Of a stretch of DNA of 64,000 nt, positions 8,119 through 15,668 are shown in pieces. The notes beneath the pieces were generated by a model that worked only from the letters and a program-made list of their open reading frames with translations, did not search any database and was not told the origin of the DNA. Made by a program: the position numbers and the translations under genes. Source of the stretch: a virus. The stretch lies in the IMG/VR virus record IMGVR_UViG_3300017963_000188, positions 1 to 64,000 of that record. One strand, 5' to 3'. Positions within the stretch are counted from its first letter, which is position 1, and the number at the start of each line of letters is the position of its first letter.

Positions 8119-8326
8119 CTATTGCATCTATCAACGGATCAAGAAACATGCTGAGTCTAAAGGAATGTCCATATCAGTAACTACTGGTGATTATGGATTC
8201 CAAGAGGTGCATGTCTACCCACCTGAAGTACCTATTGAAAAAGCTACGAAAAGGAAACCAGATGGAGAACCCAATGAATATTGGGTGGCTGGATTTATGG
8301 CTCTTTCTGATCATTGTTGCTGTTAG
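8093..8326 (+). CDS. Conserved phage small Cys protein
   Basis: 77 aa. The layout CNYC near the N-terminus, a basic helix, a HVYPPE segment and a C-terminal DHCCC tail matches a small protein found in many phages, of unknown role; the cysteines probably bind a metal. It overlaps the previous gene by 26 nt. Confidence 0.7.
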   Translation: MMSQYTKCNYCIYQRIKKHAESKGMSISVTTGDYGFQEVHVYPPEVPIEKATKRKPDGEPNEYWVAGFMALSDHCCC

Positions 8327-8334
8327 GAGATGGT

Positions 8335-8991
8335 ATGGCTTTTAATAACATAGTCCCACCATACGTTTTTGCTATTGATACCGATCAATATGCAGGCAAT
8401 TTTGAACGTCAGATGGTGGGGTATATCACTGGTCAGTTTGGTGAATGTGGTGTGGGAAAATCTGAATCTGATGTATTCTGGGATGATTTTGCAGGAGACC
8501 CTATTCTTATCAGTGATGATGAAACCATATTTGATGATGTGGTTTCCTTGCCAGATCATAATGGATGTTGTAGACCAGCAACAATATGGCCTACCCCAGG
8601 ATGGTTCAATGATGGAATGGGTGGGCATTATCAAGATGGTCAGGAGGAAGAAGCCCAAAAAGAATGGGTGCGGAAATGCATCAGAGAAGCTAATGATCCT
8701 GGAAGTCTTCATCCAGCAAATCATCAGGAACATAAGGAAAGATGGTTGGAACAATCAAAAAAATCTATGACTAAATATCCTGCATATCAAAGTGTGGCTG
8801 TGCTTTGGGGTGATAAACCTTGTGAGACAGCTATCGAAATCATGATAAAACGGTCCCATCGATTCTGCTCAAGTTACGTCAAGACTACCAGTAGTGGTGT
8901 AATTTCTTTACTCAGACCTTACATCAAAATTCTAGGCTTTAGGTTGATCTATCAACAAATAACTTCAGAAGTTATCAATACATATCCATAG
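8335..8991 (+). CDS. Hypothetical protein
   Basis: 218 aa from ATG 8335 (GGAG 4 nt upstream). Acidic, aromatic-rich N-terminal half with Gly-rich loops; basic C-terminal end. No family recognised. Confidence 0.7.
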   Translation: MAFNNIVPPYVFAIDTDQYAGNFERQMVGYITGQFGECGVGKSESDVFWDDFAGDPILISDDETIFDDVVSLPDHNGCCRPATIWPTPGWFNDGMGGHYQDGQEEEAQKEWVRKCIREANDPGSLHPANHQEHKERWLEQSKKSMTKYPAYQSVAVLWGDKPCETAIEIMIKRSHRFCSSYVKTTSSGVISLLRPYIKILGFRLIYQQITSEVINTYP

Positions 8992-8999
8992 GAGATACT

Positions 9000-9446
9000 A
9001 TGTATTACCTACACATCAAATGCATTGAAAGCCAAGAATTGTATATTTGCAATGCTGAAACCGAATCAGAAGTGAAACATAAAATCCAACATCTTAATCC
9101 TACTGAAGTGCTTACTGAAGTGCTTATTGATGTCGTTGAAGGTGTTTCGGTAAAGGATCAATTCAAAACAGATCTGAAAGTCCACACAGGGAAAGAACCT
9201 CCAAAACCTGGAGATGTGATTTACATAAAGTCATCTTATTACATTGGCCATGGTGAGGATGATGTATGTGGTGGCAAGGCTATTGTAGAAGAAGTTTCAG
9301 AAGGAATCAGTGCAGGGAATCCAACTCCATTTGTAACGGTACATGGGGTTGATGTGAGTTACAATTGGGAAATACTAGCTGAACAACAGGAGAAGTTGAA
9401 AGAACAATTTGGGGATGAATGGGCTCATCCATGTCCTGACAGATAA
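9000..9446 (+). CDS. Conserved phage hypothetical protein
   Basis: 148 aa. The core PGDVIYIKSSYYIGHGEDDV followed by GGKAIVEEV and SYNWEILAEQQEKLKEQFGD is a pattern I recognise from many unrelated phages, where it remains uncharacterised. GGAG precedes the ATG. Confidence 0.75.
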   Translation: MYYLHIKCIESQELYICNAETESEVKHKIQHLNPTEVLTEVLIDVVEGVSVKDQFKTDLKVHTGKEPPKPGDVIYIKSSYYIGHGEDDVCGGKAIVEEVSEGISAGNPTPFVTVHGVDVSYNWEILAEQQEKLKEQFGDEWAHPCPDR

Positions 9447-9457
9447 GGAGATTTTCA

Positions 9458-9994
9458 ATGCATATCAATCTTAAAAAACATGCGGGAGTCTATTTCTCGG
9501 ACTCAAGAATTCTTGAGCTACACATCACTGTGGATAGTCATGGAGAGGGTAGCTCTATACGAGGTTCAATCTTATTTGATTCTCCAGATATCGTTGGTAA
9601 ACCTGTAGATATTACAGTGTCCTGTTATGACCCAGTAGCTAGGGCAAGTCTCCAACTAGAACTCTATGGGGTAGAAATTGAAGGAGATGTATTTAAGGCT
9701 AAAGCTCTCAAGAATTGGACTCCTATGAGGGACACAGTGAGGACAGTATGCTTGGCTTGTGACGGCACGGGTCTTTATCGGGGCATGGCTGAACCCGAAG
9801 GTATTGCTGTGGTGTGTCTTATATGTGATGGTACGGGGTTTAAGGAACGTAAACTGTTTGTAAGACGTATGCCTCGAAAGGGAATCAATACAGTGAGGAG
9901 AAGTAAAGGGTCTTTTATTGCTACAGGGGTAGGTCCTACAGGCTCTTCAATCACATACCAAGAATTCACAGAAGGGAAATATCCTGAACAGTAG
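9458..9994 (+). CDS. Protein with two CxxCxGTG DnaJ-like zinc knuckles
   Basis: 178 aa. A beta-rich N-terminal domain (to about residue 85) is followed by CLACDGTG and CLICDGTG, the DnaJ-type zinc-binding repeats, and a basic C-terminal tail. It lacks a J-domain, so it is probably not a classical co-chaperone. AAGGAG precedes the ATG. Confidence 0.7.
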   Translation: MHINLKKHAGVYFSDSRILELHITVDSHGEGSSIRGSILFDSPDIVGKPVDITVSCYDPVARASLQLELYGVEIEGDVFKAKALKNWTPMRDTVRTVCLACDGTGLYRGMAEPEGIAVVCLICDGTGFKERKLFVRRMPRKGINTVRRSKGSFIATGVGPTGSSITYQEFTEGKYPEQ

Positions 9995-10059
9995 TGATAA
10001 CATTCATAACATTTCAGTATCATTACATAATCTAGAAACCAAAAAAATTAAAAGCCCAG

Positions 10060-10083
10060 TATAGTATCCGTAACTTTTTACGG
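10060..10083 (+). promoter_or_regulatory. Promoter -10 and hairpin at the BRO gene ribosome binding site
   Basis: CAGTATAGT gives a -10 at 10060-10065 (the -35 side is only A-rich). It is followed by an inverted repeat CCGTAA-CTTT-TTACGG (10068-10083) whose right arm overlaps the GGAGG. It could be an operator or a translational hairpin. Confidence 0.5.
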
Positions 10084-10092
10084 AGGTGGGCT

Positions 10093-10851
10093 ATGAGCAC
10101 ATTGCCAGAACGAAAAGAAGTAGAAGATCAGTTTAGTGAAGTGGTGGATTTCCACAAAGGTCAAGGACGAGGGAAATGGCAGTTACGGATACGACCAGAT
10201 ACTCCCTATGCTTGGTTTATCGCTGAGGATGTTTGCAAAATCCTTGGAATCAAGAACCAGGCTCAAGCTCTGAGAGCTTTAGATGAAGATGAAAAAGCCA
10301 TCATATCTATTGTAGATGATGGGGTTCCTCACAAACTCTCGATTATTTCAGAACCAGGGCTCTATAGCTTGATTCTTAGATCTAGAAAACCAGAAGCAAA
10401 ACCGTTTCGACGGTGGGTAACTCATGATGTTTTACCTACGATTCGAGCCACTGGTAGCTATGGGGCTTTGGAAAACCATCACAAAAAACTTCTTGAAGAG
10501 ATAGATAGGGCTCAGAATCAACTTAGAGCCCTCAAGGAGCACACCATTGAGCTTAAAGAAGCTCTCCCATCCCTAAAGGTTAGTTACGGTAGAAATGTCT
10601 TATACGCCCTTCTGAGGCATGTAGGAGTGCTTCAGTGGGATAACAAACCCAAGCCTGAATATCTTGAAAAAGGTTATTTTGTCATGGAGCCTCAGTCTCG
10701 ATATTCAAAGAAGAAAGACAGGTACAATTGGACCATGAAGTTGAAGGTAACGAAGAAGGGGCTCAGTTTTTTGAAAGAATTGGTACAGGAATGGGAAGTT
10801 GTCAAGGTTCCTCAGAATCAACTGCCAATGCAGAGTCGGAATAAAAAGTAA
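10093..10851 (+). CDS. BRO-N / KilAC antirepressor-like protein
   Basis: 252 aa. Residues about 35-120 fit BRO-N: WFIAEDVCKILGIKNQAQALRALDEDEK, then ISEPGLYSLILRSRKPEAKPFRRWVTHDVLPTIR. A coiled-coil linker (125-155) leads to a KilAC-like C-terminal domain (about 160-245). BRO/KilAC proteins bind DNA and act as phage antirepressors or regulators. A promoter with a hairpin at the ribosome binding site precedes it, suggesting self-regulation. Two more BRO-like proteins are encoded at 25815 and 39207. Confidence 0.85.
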   Translation: MSTLPERKEVEDQFSEVVDFHKGQGRGKWQLRIRPDTPYAWFIAEDVCKILGIKNQAQALRALDEDEKAIISIVDDGVPHKLSIISEPGLYSLILRSRKPEAKPFRRWVTHDVLPTIRATGSYGALENHHKKLLEEIDRAQNQLRALKEHTIELKEALPSLKVSYGRNVLYALLRHVGVLQWDNKPKPEYLEKGYFVMEPQSRYSKKKDRYNWTMKLKVTKKGLSFLKELVQEWEVVKVPQNQLPMQSRNKK

Positions 10852-11049
10852 CATTTACACACTTATGTCTATGGGACAATTCCCCTATATATAAAATAGA
10901 TAAATAAAATACATATAGAAATATAGAATTGCCCTCGTCCACAAAACCCCATGAAACTCCACGAAACTCCACGAAACTCCAAATCTTTATAAAAAATAAA
11001 GAGAAGTATAGTCTTAGAGTGTTGATTATTTTTCACCAAGGAGGTTCAA
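10852..11049. promoter_or_regulatory. Intergenic region with 10-bp tandem repeats and a promoter
   Basis: AT-rich gap holding three tandem 10-bp units A(T/C)GAAACTCC (10951-10980), one helical turn apart. They are followed by a promoter with TCTTTA 10984-10989, 17-bp spacer and TATAGT 11007-11012. The repeats lie just upstream of the -35, a natural place for an activator or repressor. Confidence 0.5.
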
Positions 11050-12078
11050 ATGTCAATCAATGTGAAGTTTGGGGAACTTGAAATCAGTAACCTTACAATG
11101 CCACAACTAAATGAAATAATACCACAATTTAAAGATATGATGGGGAGTTCACCATCGGTAGATAAATCAAAACTCAAACCTAAGCCTGTTATACCTGAGC
11201 CTGAGCCTGAGCTTGAGCTTGAGCCTAAATCTGATCCCATCATAGTAAAACCTGCTGGTCGTAAGAGAGGGAGGAAACCAAAATTGAAAAAAAATGAACC
11301 AATACTCCCTGGGATGGGGTGTCAGATATGTGGTGAGGAAACCAAGGGACGACGATTATGTGCGGTGCATCATCAAGAGTATGAACGATCTATTGTGAGG
11401 ATGGATCTTAGAGGATGGGCTAAAGCTAACAATATTACCAACCTTTCTAATCTTGATACTCGTTCTCGTACATGTTCAATATCTCTTAGTGAAGAATTGA
11501 TACAAATCAATGGTCGATTCTATGACCTTAGAATGATTGGAGACCCAAGTTTCATAGAAAGACTCCATGAAGTTACCAAGGGGTGGAAAAAACATATGTT
11601 TTATACCACTAAAGAAATTAGACCATATATACCAAAAATCATGAAACGCTTTGCAGTGAAGATTGGGAAACTACCATCTATTGATATACATAGAGAAGGA
11701 ATTGTGGTGAAAAATATGATGGTAGATGAGAATACAGGGAAAGTTAAAGGGGGAAAAGTCATCCCATTTATTTCGGATTCAGTGATTGATAAAACACATA
11801 TTTTGCACAAAGGAGTTAAAAGACAAGTTGATAATGCATTCCGTCTCACTCCAGAAGCATTGGTTTCAGATCAATTTGAAAAAATGAGTTATATTCCTAA
11901 ACGATTCAAAACAAAACCTATTTTGACAAGAGATATTACAGGAAAAGTTTTGCCAAAAGAGTCCACTGGAGCAAGAAAGATCATTGTTGAAGGTCTATAC
12001 GGTATCTACAAAGAATATGCAGTGTGGAAAGTAGAAAATCGTTACGCTTGTCTTTATATTGAAGATCCCAAGCTATAA
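11050..12078 (+). CDS. Putative DNA-binding protein with PE-rich linker and AT-hook-like motif
   Basis: 342 aa. An N-terminal helix region is joined by a Pro-Glu/Leu-Glu repeat linker (about 48-60) to a basic AT-hook-like stretch GRKRGRKPK and a Cys/His cluster (CQICGEE..RRLCAVHH) that could bind zinc. The C-terminal 200 aa are basic and unrecognised. Likely a nucleic-acid-binding regulator; function inferred only. Confidence 0.65.
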   Translation: MSINVKFGELEISNLTMPQLNEIIPQFKDMMGSSPSVDKSKLKPKPVIPEPEPELELEPKSDPIIVKPAGRKRGRKPKLKKNEPILPGMGCQICGEETKGRRLCAVHHQEYERSIVRMDLRGWAKANNITNLSNLDTRSRTCSISLSEELIQINGRFYDLRMIGDPSFIERLHEVTKGWKKHMFYTTKEIRPYIPKIMKRFAVKIGKLPSIDIHREGIVVKNMMVDENTGKVKGGKVIPFISDSVIDKTHILHKGVKRQVDNAFRLTPEALVSDQFEKMSYIPKRFKTKPILTRDITGKVLPKESTGARKIIVEGLYGIYKEYAVWKVENRYACLYIEDPKL

Positions 12079-12128
12079 ACAGAAAGTGGGGGTACAGTAA
12101 AGAGGTGATGGTAGGGTAACTCCTGTAT

Positions 12129-12147
12129 CGGTTAAAGTGACTAACCG
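12129..12147. promoter_or_regulatory. Inverted repeat
   Basis: CGGTTA (12129-12134) and TAACCG (12142-12147) form a 6-bp inverted repeat with a 7-nt centre in the short gap between two genes. There is no T-run after it, so an operator is as likely as a terminator. Confidence 0.3.
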
Positions 12148-12182
12148 TCTAATTGCTAGCAAAGTAAAAAAGGAATGGAGTC

Positions 12183-12389
12183 GTGACACCTAGAATCCAG
12201 TTCATATTGAATCTATTTGAGTATCAGGTCATTGACCAATATTGTTCTCTTGAAGACTATGCTAAGCAACTTCAAGAATGGTTGATTGGTTTTGGTGGGG
12301 TGCTTGATGCTCATGTAATACCTGAAACCCCCAACTATCTTAAAATCCTTGTGAGAACAGAACCATTTGGAGGATGGATACAGCTATGA
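12183..12389 (+). CDS. Hypothetical small protein, GTG start
   Basis: 68 aa. GTG 12183 follows AAGGAATGGA. The ORF ends in an ATGA overlap with the next gene, which supports it being real. No domain recognised. Confidence 0.6.
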   Translation: MTPRIQFILNLFEYQVIDQYCSLEDYAKQLQEWLIGFGGVLDAHVIPETPNYLKILVRTEPFGGWIQL

Positions 12390-12691
12390 AATACCTACAA
12401 GTAGAAATGGAAGATGGGTCAAAATGGGCAGTCCCAGTATATGTCATTGCTCGAAACAGAGCTATAGCCTACAAATCAGAATTTGATGACAACATAGAAT
12501 TGTCACTCGAATCTGATACCATGCCTCTGTTCGATTCTGATCCATTTGAAATTGAGGATTGGGCTGTCAATAACATGGATTGGAAAGATGTTGAGGAATT
12601 TGCTGTGTGTATCTCACAGCCAGAACCTGATTATGAAGAGGGGTGGACAAACGGACCTAAAACCATAATTGATGAAAGTGAAGTACCATGA
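12386..12691 (+). CDS. Conserved phage hypothetical protein
   Basis: 101 aa from ATG 12386, which overlaps the previous stop and lies 12 nt after GGAGG; ATG 12374 sits on the ribosome binding site. The pattern KWAVPVYVIARNRA..SLESDT, then EDWAVNNMDWKDV is one I know from many phages. Function unknown. Confidence 0.7.
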   Translation: MKYLQVEMEDGSKWAVPVYVIARNRAIAYKSEFDDNIELSLESDTMPLFDSDPFEIEDWAVNNMDWKDVEEFAVCISQPEPDYEEGWTNGPKTIIDESEVP

Positions 12692-12984
12692 AGATATTTG
12701 ATAGGGTACATTTCAGAATTCTTGCTGCTTTTGTTCTTGGTTTTGCTGCTGCTATTGCCGTAACAACAATAGTCAGAAACCAATATGGGTTAGAGGCATG
12801 GGTACAATTTTTGAGAGAGAATTGGGAGTCATGGGAGACATGGAAGAGTATTGTTTCTTTAGGATTCATCTCATATTTCATGGTATATCTTCTCAAAGTG
12901 AAGACTATTCCTGTGACTCTTCATAGAATCAAAAAAGAAGATTGGGATAAGATGCAAGAGGATCTTCATGAGTGGGAAAGATAA
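12688..12984 (+). CDS. Small membrane protein, two transmembrane segments
   Basis: 98 aa. Hydrophobic segments at about 10-28 (ILAAFVLGFAAAIAVTTIV) and 54-70 (SIVSLGFISYFMVYLL) with a basic, acidic-rich tail suggest an inner-membrane protein. ATGA overlap with the preceding gene. Role unknown. Confidence 0.65.
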   Translation: MKIFDRVHFRILAAFVLGFAAAIAVTTIVRNQYGLEAWVQFLRENWESWETWKSIVSLGFISYFMVYLLKVKTIPVTLHRIKKEDWDKMQEDLHEWER

Positions 12985-13252
12985 AGTAGTCTACATGATC
13001 CAAAAGGAGTTGAACAAGTATGCAGAATATTCTTGTTCTCTACCCACTGGTCAATCTTTAGGGAAGAAATGGGTTCGTAACCAAAGCTTCCTTCTCCCTG
13101 CTGACCATCCAAAAAAACATATCGGTGACTGGTGGCTGGGTGAATATGTTCCTGACCCAGACCCAAAGATGATTGGTGTTCGATGGGTTCCAATTGAAGT
13201 GGTCGATGTTTGGGGAAAGGTTGATTATAAACCAGGAAAGGTACTTGTATGA
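12968..13252 (+). CDS. Hypothetical protein
   Basis: 94 aa, overlapping the membrane-protein gene by 17 nt and the next gene by 4 nt. Trp-rich central part; no family recognised. Confidence 0.65.
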   Translation: MSGKDKVVYMIQKELNKYAEYSCSLPTGQSLGKKWVRNQSFLLPADHPKKHIGDWWLGEYVPDPDPKMIGVRWVPIEVVDVWGKVDYKPGKVLV

Positions 13253-13467
13253 TCAAGACAAGAGAAATAAAAACATCAATTGGAAAACCATTGGTTAGGG
13301 ATAATGACAAAATTGTACTGTCTATCCTAGAGTCTTGGGATTTATCAAACCTAGATGAAAAGGATAGTGGTAGAATATTACGTTTGTTGAACCGACTAGA
13401 TCTGGTTTATAAAGATAGAGTTCGGAAACTTCAATACAAAATCTATACTTCCCAGGAAAGGGTTTGA
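13249..13467 (+). CDS. Hypothetical small basic protein
   Basis: 72 aa, ATGA overlap with the previous gene and one base before the next. Helical, basic; function unknown. Confidence 0.65.
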   Translation: MIKTREIKTSIGKPLVRDNDKIVLSILESWDLSNLDEKDSGRILRLLNRLDLVYKDRVRKLQYKIYTSQERV

Positions 13468-13468
13468 T

Positions 13469-14494
13469 ATGATAGAAAAGATATTCACATTGGAAACTAC
13501 TCAATATTCAACAGCACCTTCAATTTATTTGGCAGGACCTACATATAGAATTATTGATGGTGCAGAACCACCTATAGGGTGGAGAAATAAAGCATCACAG
13601 ATTCTTGAGTCGTGGGAAGGAGCTGTTTATATCCCTGAATGGAGAGGTGGGGTGAAGCCAGAGGGGTGGACTTATAGCAGGCAGGTGGATTGGGAAATGC
13701 AGGCTATGGAGAATGCCACAGTAATTTTGTTTTGGATACCAAGGGAACTTCCAGTTCTCCCAGCCTTTACCACCAATATAGAGTTTGGAGAATTTCTACA
13801 GACTGGAAAGATTGTGGTGGGAGCCCCTAAGGACGCTCCAAACAATCGTTATATATTTGAACGTTGTTCTAGAAGTAATGTCCCTACCAGCCATGACCTC
13901 GAAACTTGTGTGTTGCAAGCCATCAACTTGGTCAAGAGATTACGGGGAGAGATTGATACGGTACATTTCACTGCTGATACTCATTTCAATCATAAAAGAA
14001 CTCTAGAACTATCAAGACGACCATTTTCCAGTGTTCTAGAGATGAATTCTATGATGATTTACTACTGGAACGGGGTAGTATCTAGAAATGGTACTGTGTA
14101 TCATCTTGGTGATTTTGGTGACCCTTCATATATTGAACATCTGAATGGGAAAAAGATCTATATAGTTCCTGGAAACTATGACAAACCAGAGATCCTTGAA
14201 ACTTTGACCAAAGACCCAAGGGTAGAGATTCTTGGTCCACGTAGTTCTTACCATATCGATAACAACTACTTTACCTTGATTCATGCCCCTGAAGATGGGA
14301 AAGATGTGAATATGTTCTATCTCTATGGGCATATCCATAAGCTACAAATGGTGAAAATGAATGGACTCAACGTGGGGGTAGATTGTCACAACTTCACACC
14401 AATAGATGAAAATGAGGTGATGTTCTATCGAAGTGCTGTGATGCAACATTATGATGACAACGTGTTCACGCTAGGTATGGGGATGAACACTTAA
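13469..14494 (+). CDS. Nucleoside 2-deoxyribosyltransferase-like / calcineurin-like phosphoesterase fusion
   Basis: 341 aa, two domains. N-terminal (about 15-155): SIYLAGPTYR (18-27), W75-E76, FWIPRE (88-93) and TTNIEFGEF (101-109), the signature of the nucleoside 2-deoxyribosyltransferase-like family. C-terminal (about 165-330): metallophosphoesterase motifs TADTHFNH (D170, H172), HLGDFGD (D215), PGNYD (N236, with Tyr in place of the usual His), H272 and GHIH (287-290). The fusion suggests a nucleotide or nucleotide-sugar substrate processed in two steps, for salvage, base modification or removal of a nucleotide signal; which is unknown. The H-to-Y change in GNHD may lower activity. Confidence 0.8.
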   Translation: MIEKIFTLETTQYSTAPSIYLAGPTYRIIDGAEPPIGWRNKASQILESWEGAVYIPEWRGGVKPEGWTYSRQVDWEMQAMENATVILFWIPRELPVLPAFTTNIEFGEFLQTGKIVVGAPKDAPNNRYIFERCSRSNVPTSHDLETCVLQAINLVKRLRGEIDTVHFTADTHFNHKRTLELSRRPFSSVLEMNSMMIYYWNGVVSRNGTVYHLGDFGDPSYIEHLNGKKIYIVPGNYDKPEILETLTKDPRVEILGPRSSYHIDNNYFTLIHAPEDGKDVNMFYLYGHIHKLQMVKMNGLNVGVDCHNFTPIDENEVMFYRSAVMQHYDDNVFTLGMGMNT

Positions 14495-14504
14495 AGGAAA
14501 AAGA

Positions 14505-14729
14505 ATGGAAAGACAATATGTAGACACACCAGAAGGGATGCTAGAACTCCTTGAGAAATTTGAAGGTGAGGAGTGCTATAAAGTTCAACATTCAATGTTG
14601 TATGGTTTTATTGTAGGTGATACCGAATATGTTATTCGTTATATACATTTAGCTGGATCTGGTAGAAGTAGAGGAGAGAAGTTCATGATCGTTTTTCAAA
14701 AATTACCAGAAAGAGAAAGTGATGATTGA
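14505..14729 (+). CDS. Hypothetical small protein
   Basis: 74 aa following AAAGGAAAAAG. Compact alpha/beta-like sequence, no domain recognised. Overlaps the next gene by 8 nt. Confidence 0.65.
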   Translation: MERQYVDTPEGMLELLEKFEGEECYKVQHSMLYGFIVGDTEYVIRYIHLAGSGRSRGEKFMIVFQKLPERESDD

Positions 14730-15129
14730 ACAATTTCCGGTACGTCTCATTTGTTGTGGTGATGGGAACATTTCAAAAATCTATGTAGAAGAGAGGGGAA
14801 AAGTATCTGATCCTGAGACTCTAAAGGCACATGTTGAGAGATGGAAAGTGCTCTGGGAATGGGGAGAAGGGACTGAAGAAGAACAGCAACTAGCTTCAGG
14901 GAATTATGATCCAGAAAAGGTTTATGAGTGTTTTCGTAAACATTCAAGAACAACTCATTGTGGATGTACCACACCTTCCTGTCATGCCATGCACATTGTA
15001 CTTCCATTGATTTTTGTACCTTCATTCAATTTGAGTCAAAAATATGGGGTATGTTTTGACATAGCTTTTTTCAGAGTTCTAGAAGTTAAGGGGGCTATCA
15101 CAGATGATGACCGAGCAAACTTCTATTAA
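14722..15129 (+). CDS. Hypothetical Cys-rich protein
   Basis: 135 aa from ATG 14722. A central Cys/His cluster (HSRTTHCGCTTPSCHAMH) could bind metal. Beta-like ends. Function unknown. Confidence 0.65.
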   Translation: MIEQFPVRLICCGDGNISKIYVEERGKVSDPETLKAHVERWKVLWEWGEGTEEEQQLASGNYDPEKVYECFRKHSRTTHCGCTTPSCHAMHIVLPLIFVPSFNLSQKYGVCFDIAFFRVLEVKGAITDDDRANFY

Positions 15130-15148
15130 AAATCAAAACCAGTATAGT
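15120..15148 (+). promoter_or_regulatory. Probable phage-type promoter
   Basis: CCAG-TATAGT with the -10 at 15143-15148, followed by TATAGGGGGG. The -35 position (CTTCTA 15120-15125) is a poor match. It would drive the 46-codon fragment at 15178. Confidence 0.5.
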
Positions 15149-15177
15149 TCTATAGGGGGGAAATAAAGGAGTGGCTA

Positions 15178-15318
15178 ATGAAATTTTCGACCTATTCTTA
15201 CGGTGCTAGAGAACCAACAAATAAACCTATTGTTGAAGAGCAACTTTCTTTAGCCCATAAATATTACAATACACTGGTAGAGATTGAACTAGGAGGCTTA
15301 GTATTCATGACGCTATAG
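15178..15318 (+). CDS. 46-codon fragment resembling the N-terminus of TnpB/Cas12-type proteins
   Basis: AAGGAG lies 6 nt before ATG 15178. The peptide contains YGAREPTNKP, then VEEQLSLAHKYYNTLVEIEL. The Y-G-x-x-P-P/T start followed by V-x-x-Q-x-x-x-A-H-x-Y-x-N-x-L-V-E-I-E is, to my knowledge, the N-terminal pattern of compact type V (TnpB-derived, V-U-like) RNA-guided nucleases, where it leads into several hundred more residues. Here it stops after GGLVFMTL, and the break coincides with the first copy of a 21-bp direct repeat. So it is either a relic of a larger gene or a small protein using just this segment. The similarity is from memory and unverified. Confidence 0.5.
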   Translation: MKFSTYSYGAREPTNKPIVEEQLSLAHKYYNTLVEIELGGLVFMTL

Positions 15319-15384
15319 AACACGGTATCAAGACCGTAGACGAAACTGTTGAAATGCCAGCATGGAGGCTTAGTATCCATGACG
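15292..15384 (+). repeat. 21-bp direct repeat pair carrying a ribosome binding site and ATG
   Basis: Copies at 15292-15312 and 15364-15384 differ at one base (T/C), period 72 bp. Each reads GGAGG, ten bases, then ATGACG. Translated from these ATGs, the first ends the 46-codon fragment (MTL) and the second encodes MTWALC and stops. The second copy also holds an inverted repeat CATGGA..TCCATG. Two copies are too few to call a CRISPR array. Confidence 0.6.
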
Positions 15385-15433
15385 TGGGCCTTGTGTAGTT
15401 ATGATTATGGACAACATAAAAATATAGAGTTAG

Positions 15434-15439
15434 TATAGT
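15434..15439 (+). promoter_or_regulatory. Possible promoter -10
   Basis: TTAGTATAGTTCTAT matches the -10 side of the recurrent promoter and is followed by GGGAG. The -35 position (ACAACA) does not match well. Confidence 0.4.
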
Positions 15440-15458
15440 TCTATGGGAGAAAATAAAA

Positions 15459-15491
15459 ATGGGATATGCTGGGGAAAGACTTTGTTCATAA
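15459..15491 (+). CDS. 10-codon leader ORF overlapping the next start
   Basis: MGYAGERLCS, with GGGAG upstream. Its TAA (15489-15491) shares a base with ATG 15491 of the following gene (TAATG). The arrangement fits a translated leader that reinitiates into the next gene. A longer in-frame start for the next gene exists at 15443 but overlaps its own ribosome binding site. Confidence 0.4.
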   Translation: MGYAGERLCS

Positions 15492-15667
15492 TGGACTACA
15501 CAGTTTCAGTTCTGATTGTACCTGACTCTAGAGTAGACTCGTCTCAACTTGTAGAGACAATAAGATCTATAGCTGACGAACTTGGGTATGATGAATCATT
15601 GAAAAGTGACCCATTGTATTTGGCACGGCACATTCGAGGTAGATGTCTATACGAACTAGGAGAATGA
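15491..15667 (+). CDS. Hypothetical small protein
   Basis: 58 aa from ATG 15491 (MDYTVSVLIVPD), chosen because it overlaps the leader ORF stop; ATG 15443 would add 16 residues. Beta-strand then helix; function unknown. Confidence 0.6.
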   Translation: MDYTVSVLIVPDSRVDSSQLVETIRSIADELGYDESLKSDPLYLARHIRGRCLYELGE

Positions 15668-15668
15668 G

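Noticed and set aside
15292-15384. Possible CRISPR array next to the Cas12-like fragment
   Set aside because: Only two repeat copies 72 bp apart, each containing a ribosome binding site and start codon; no further repeats or spacers.
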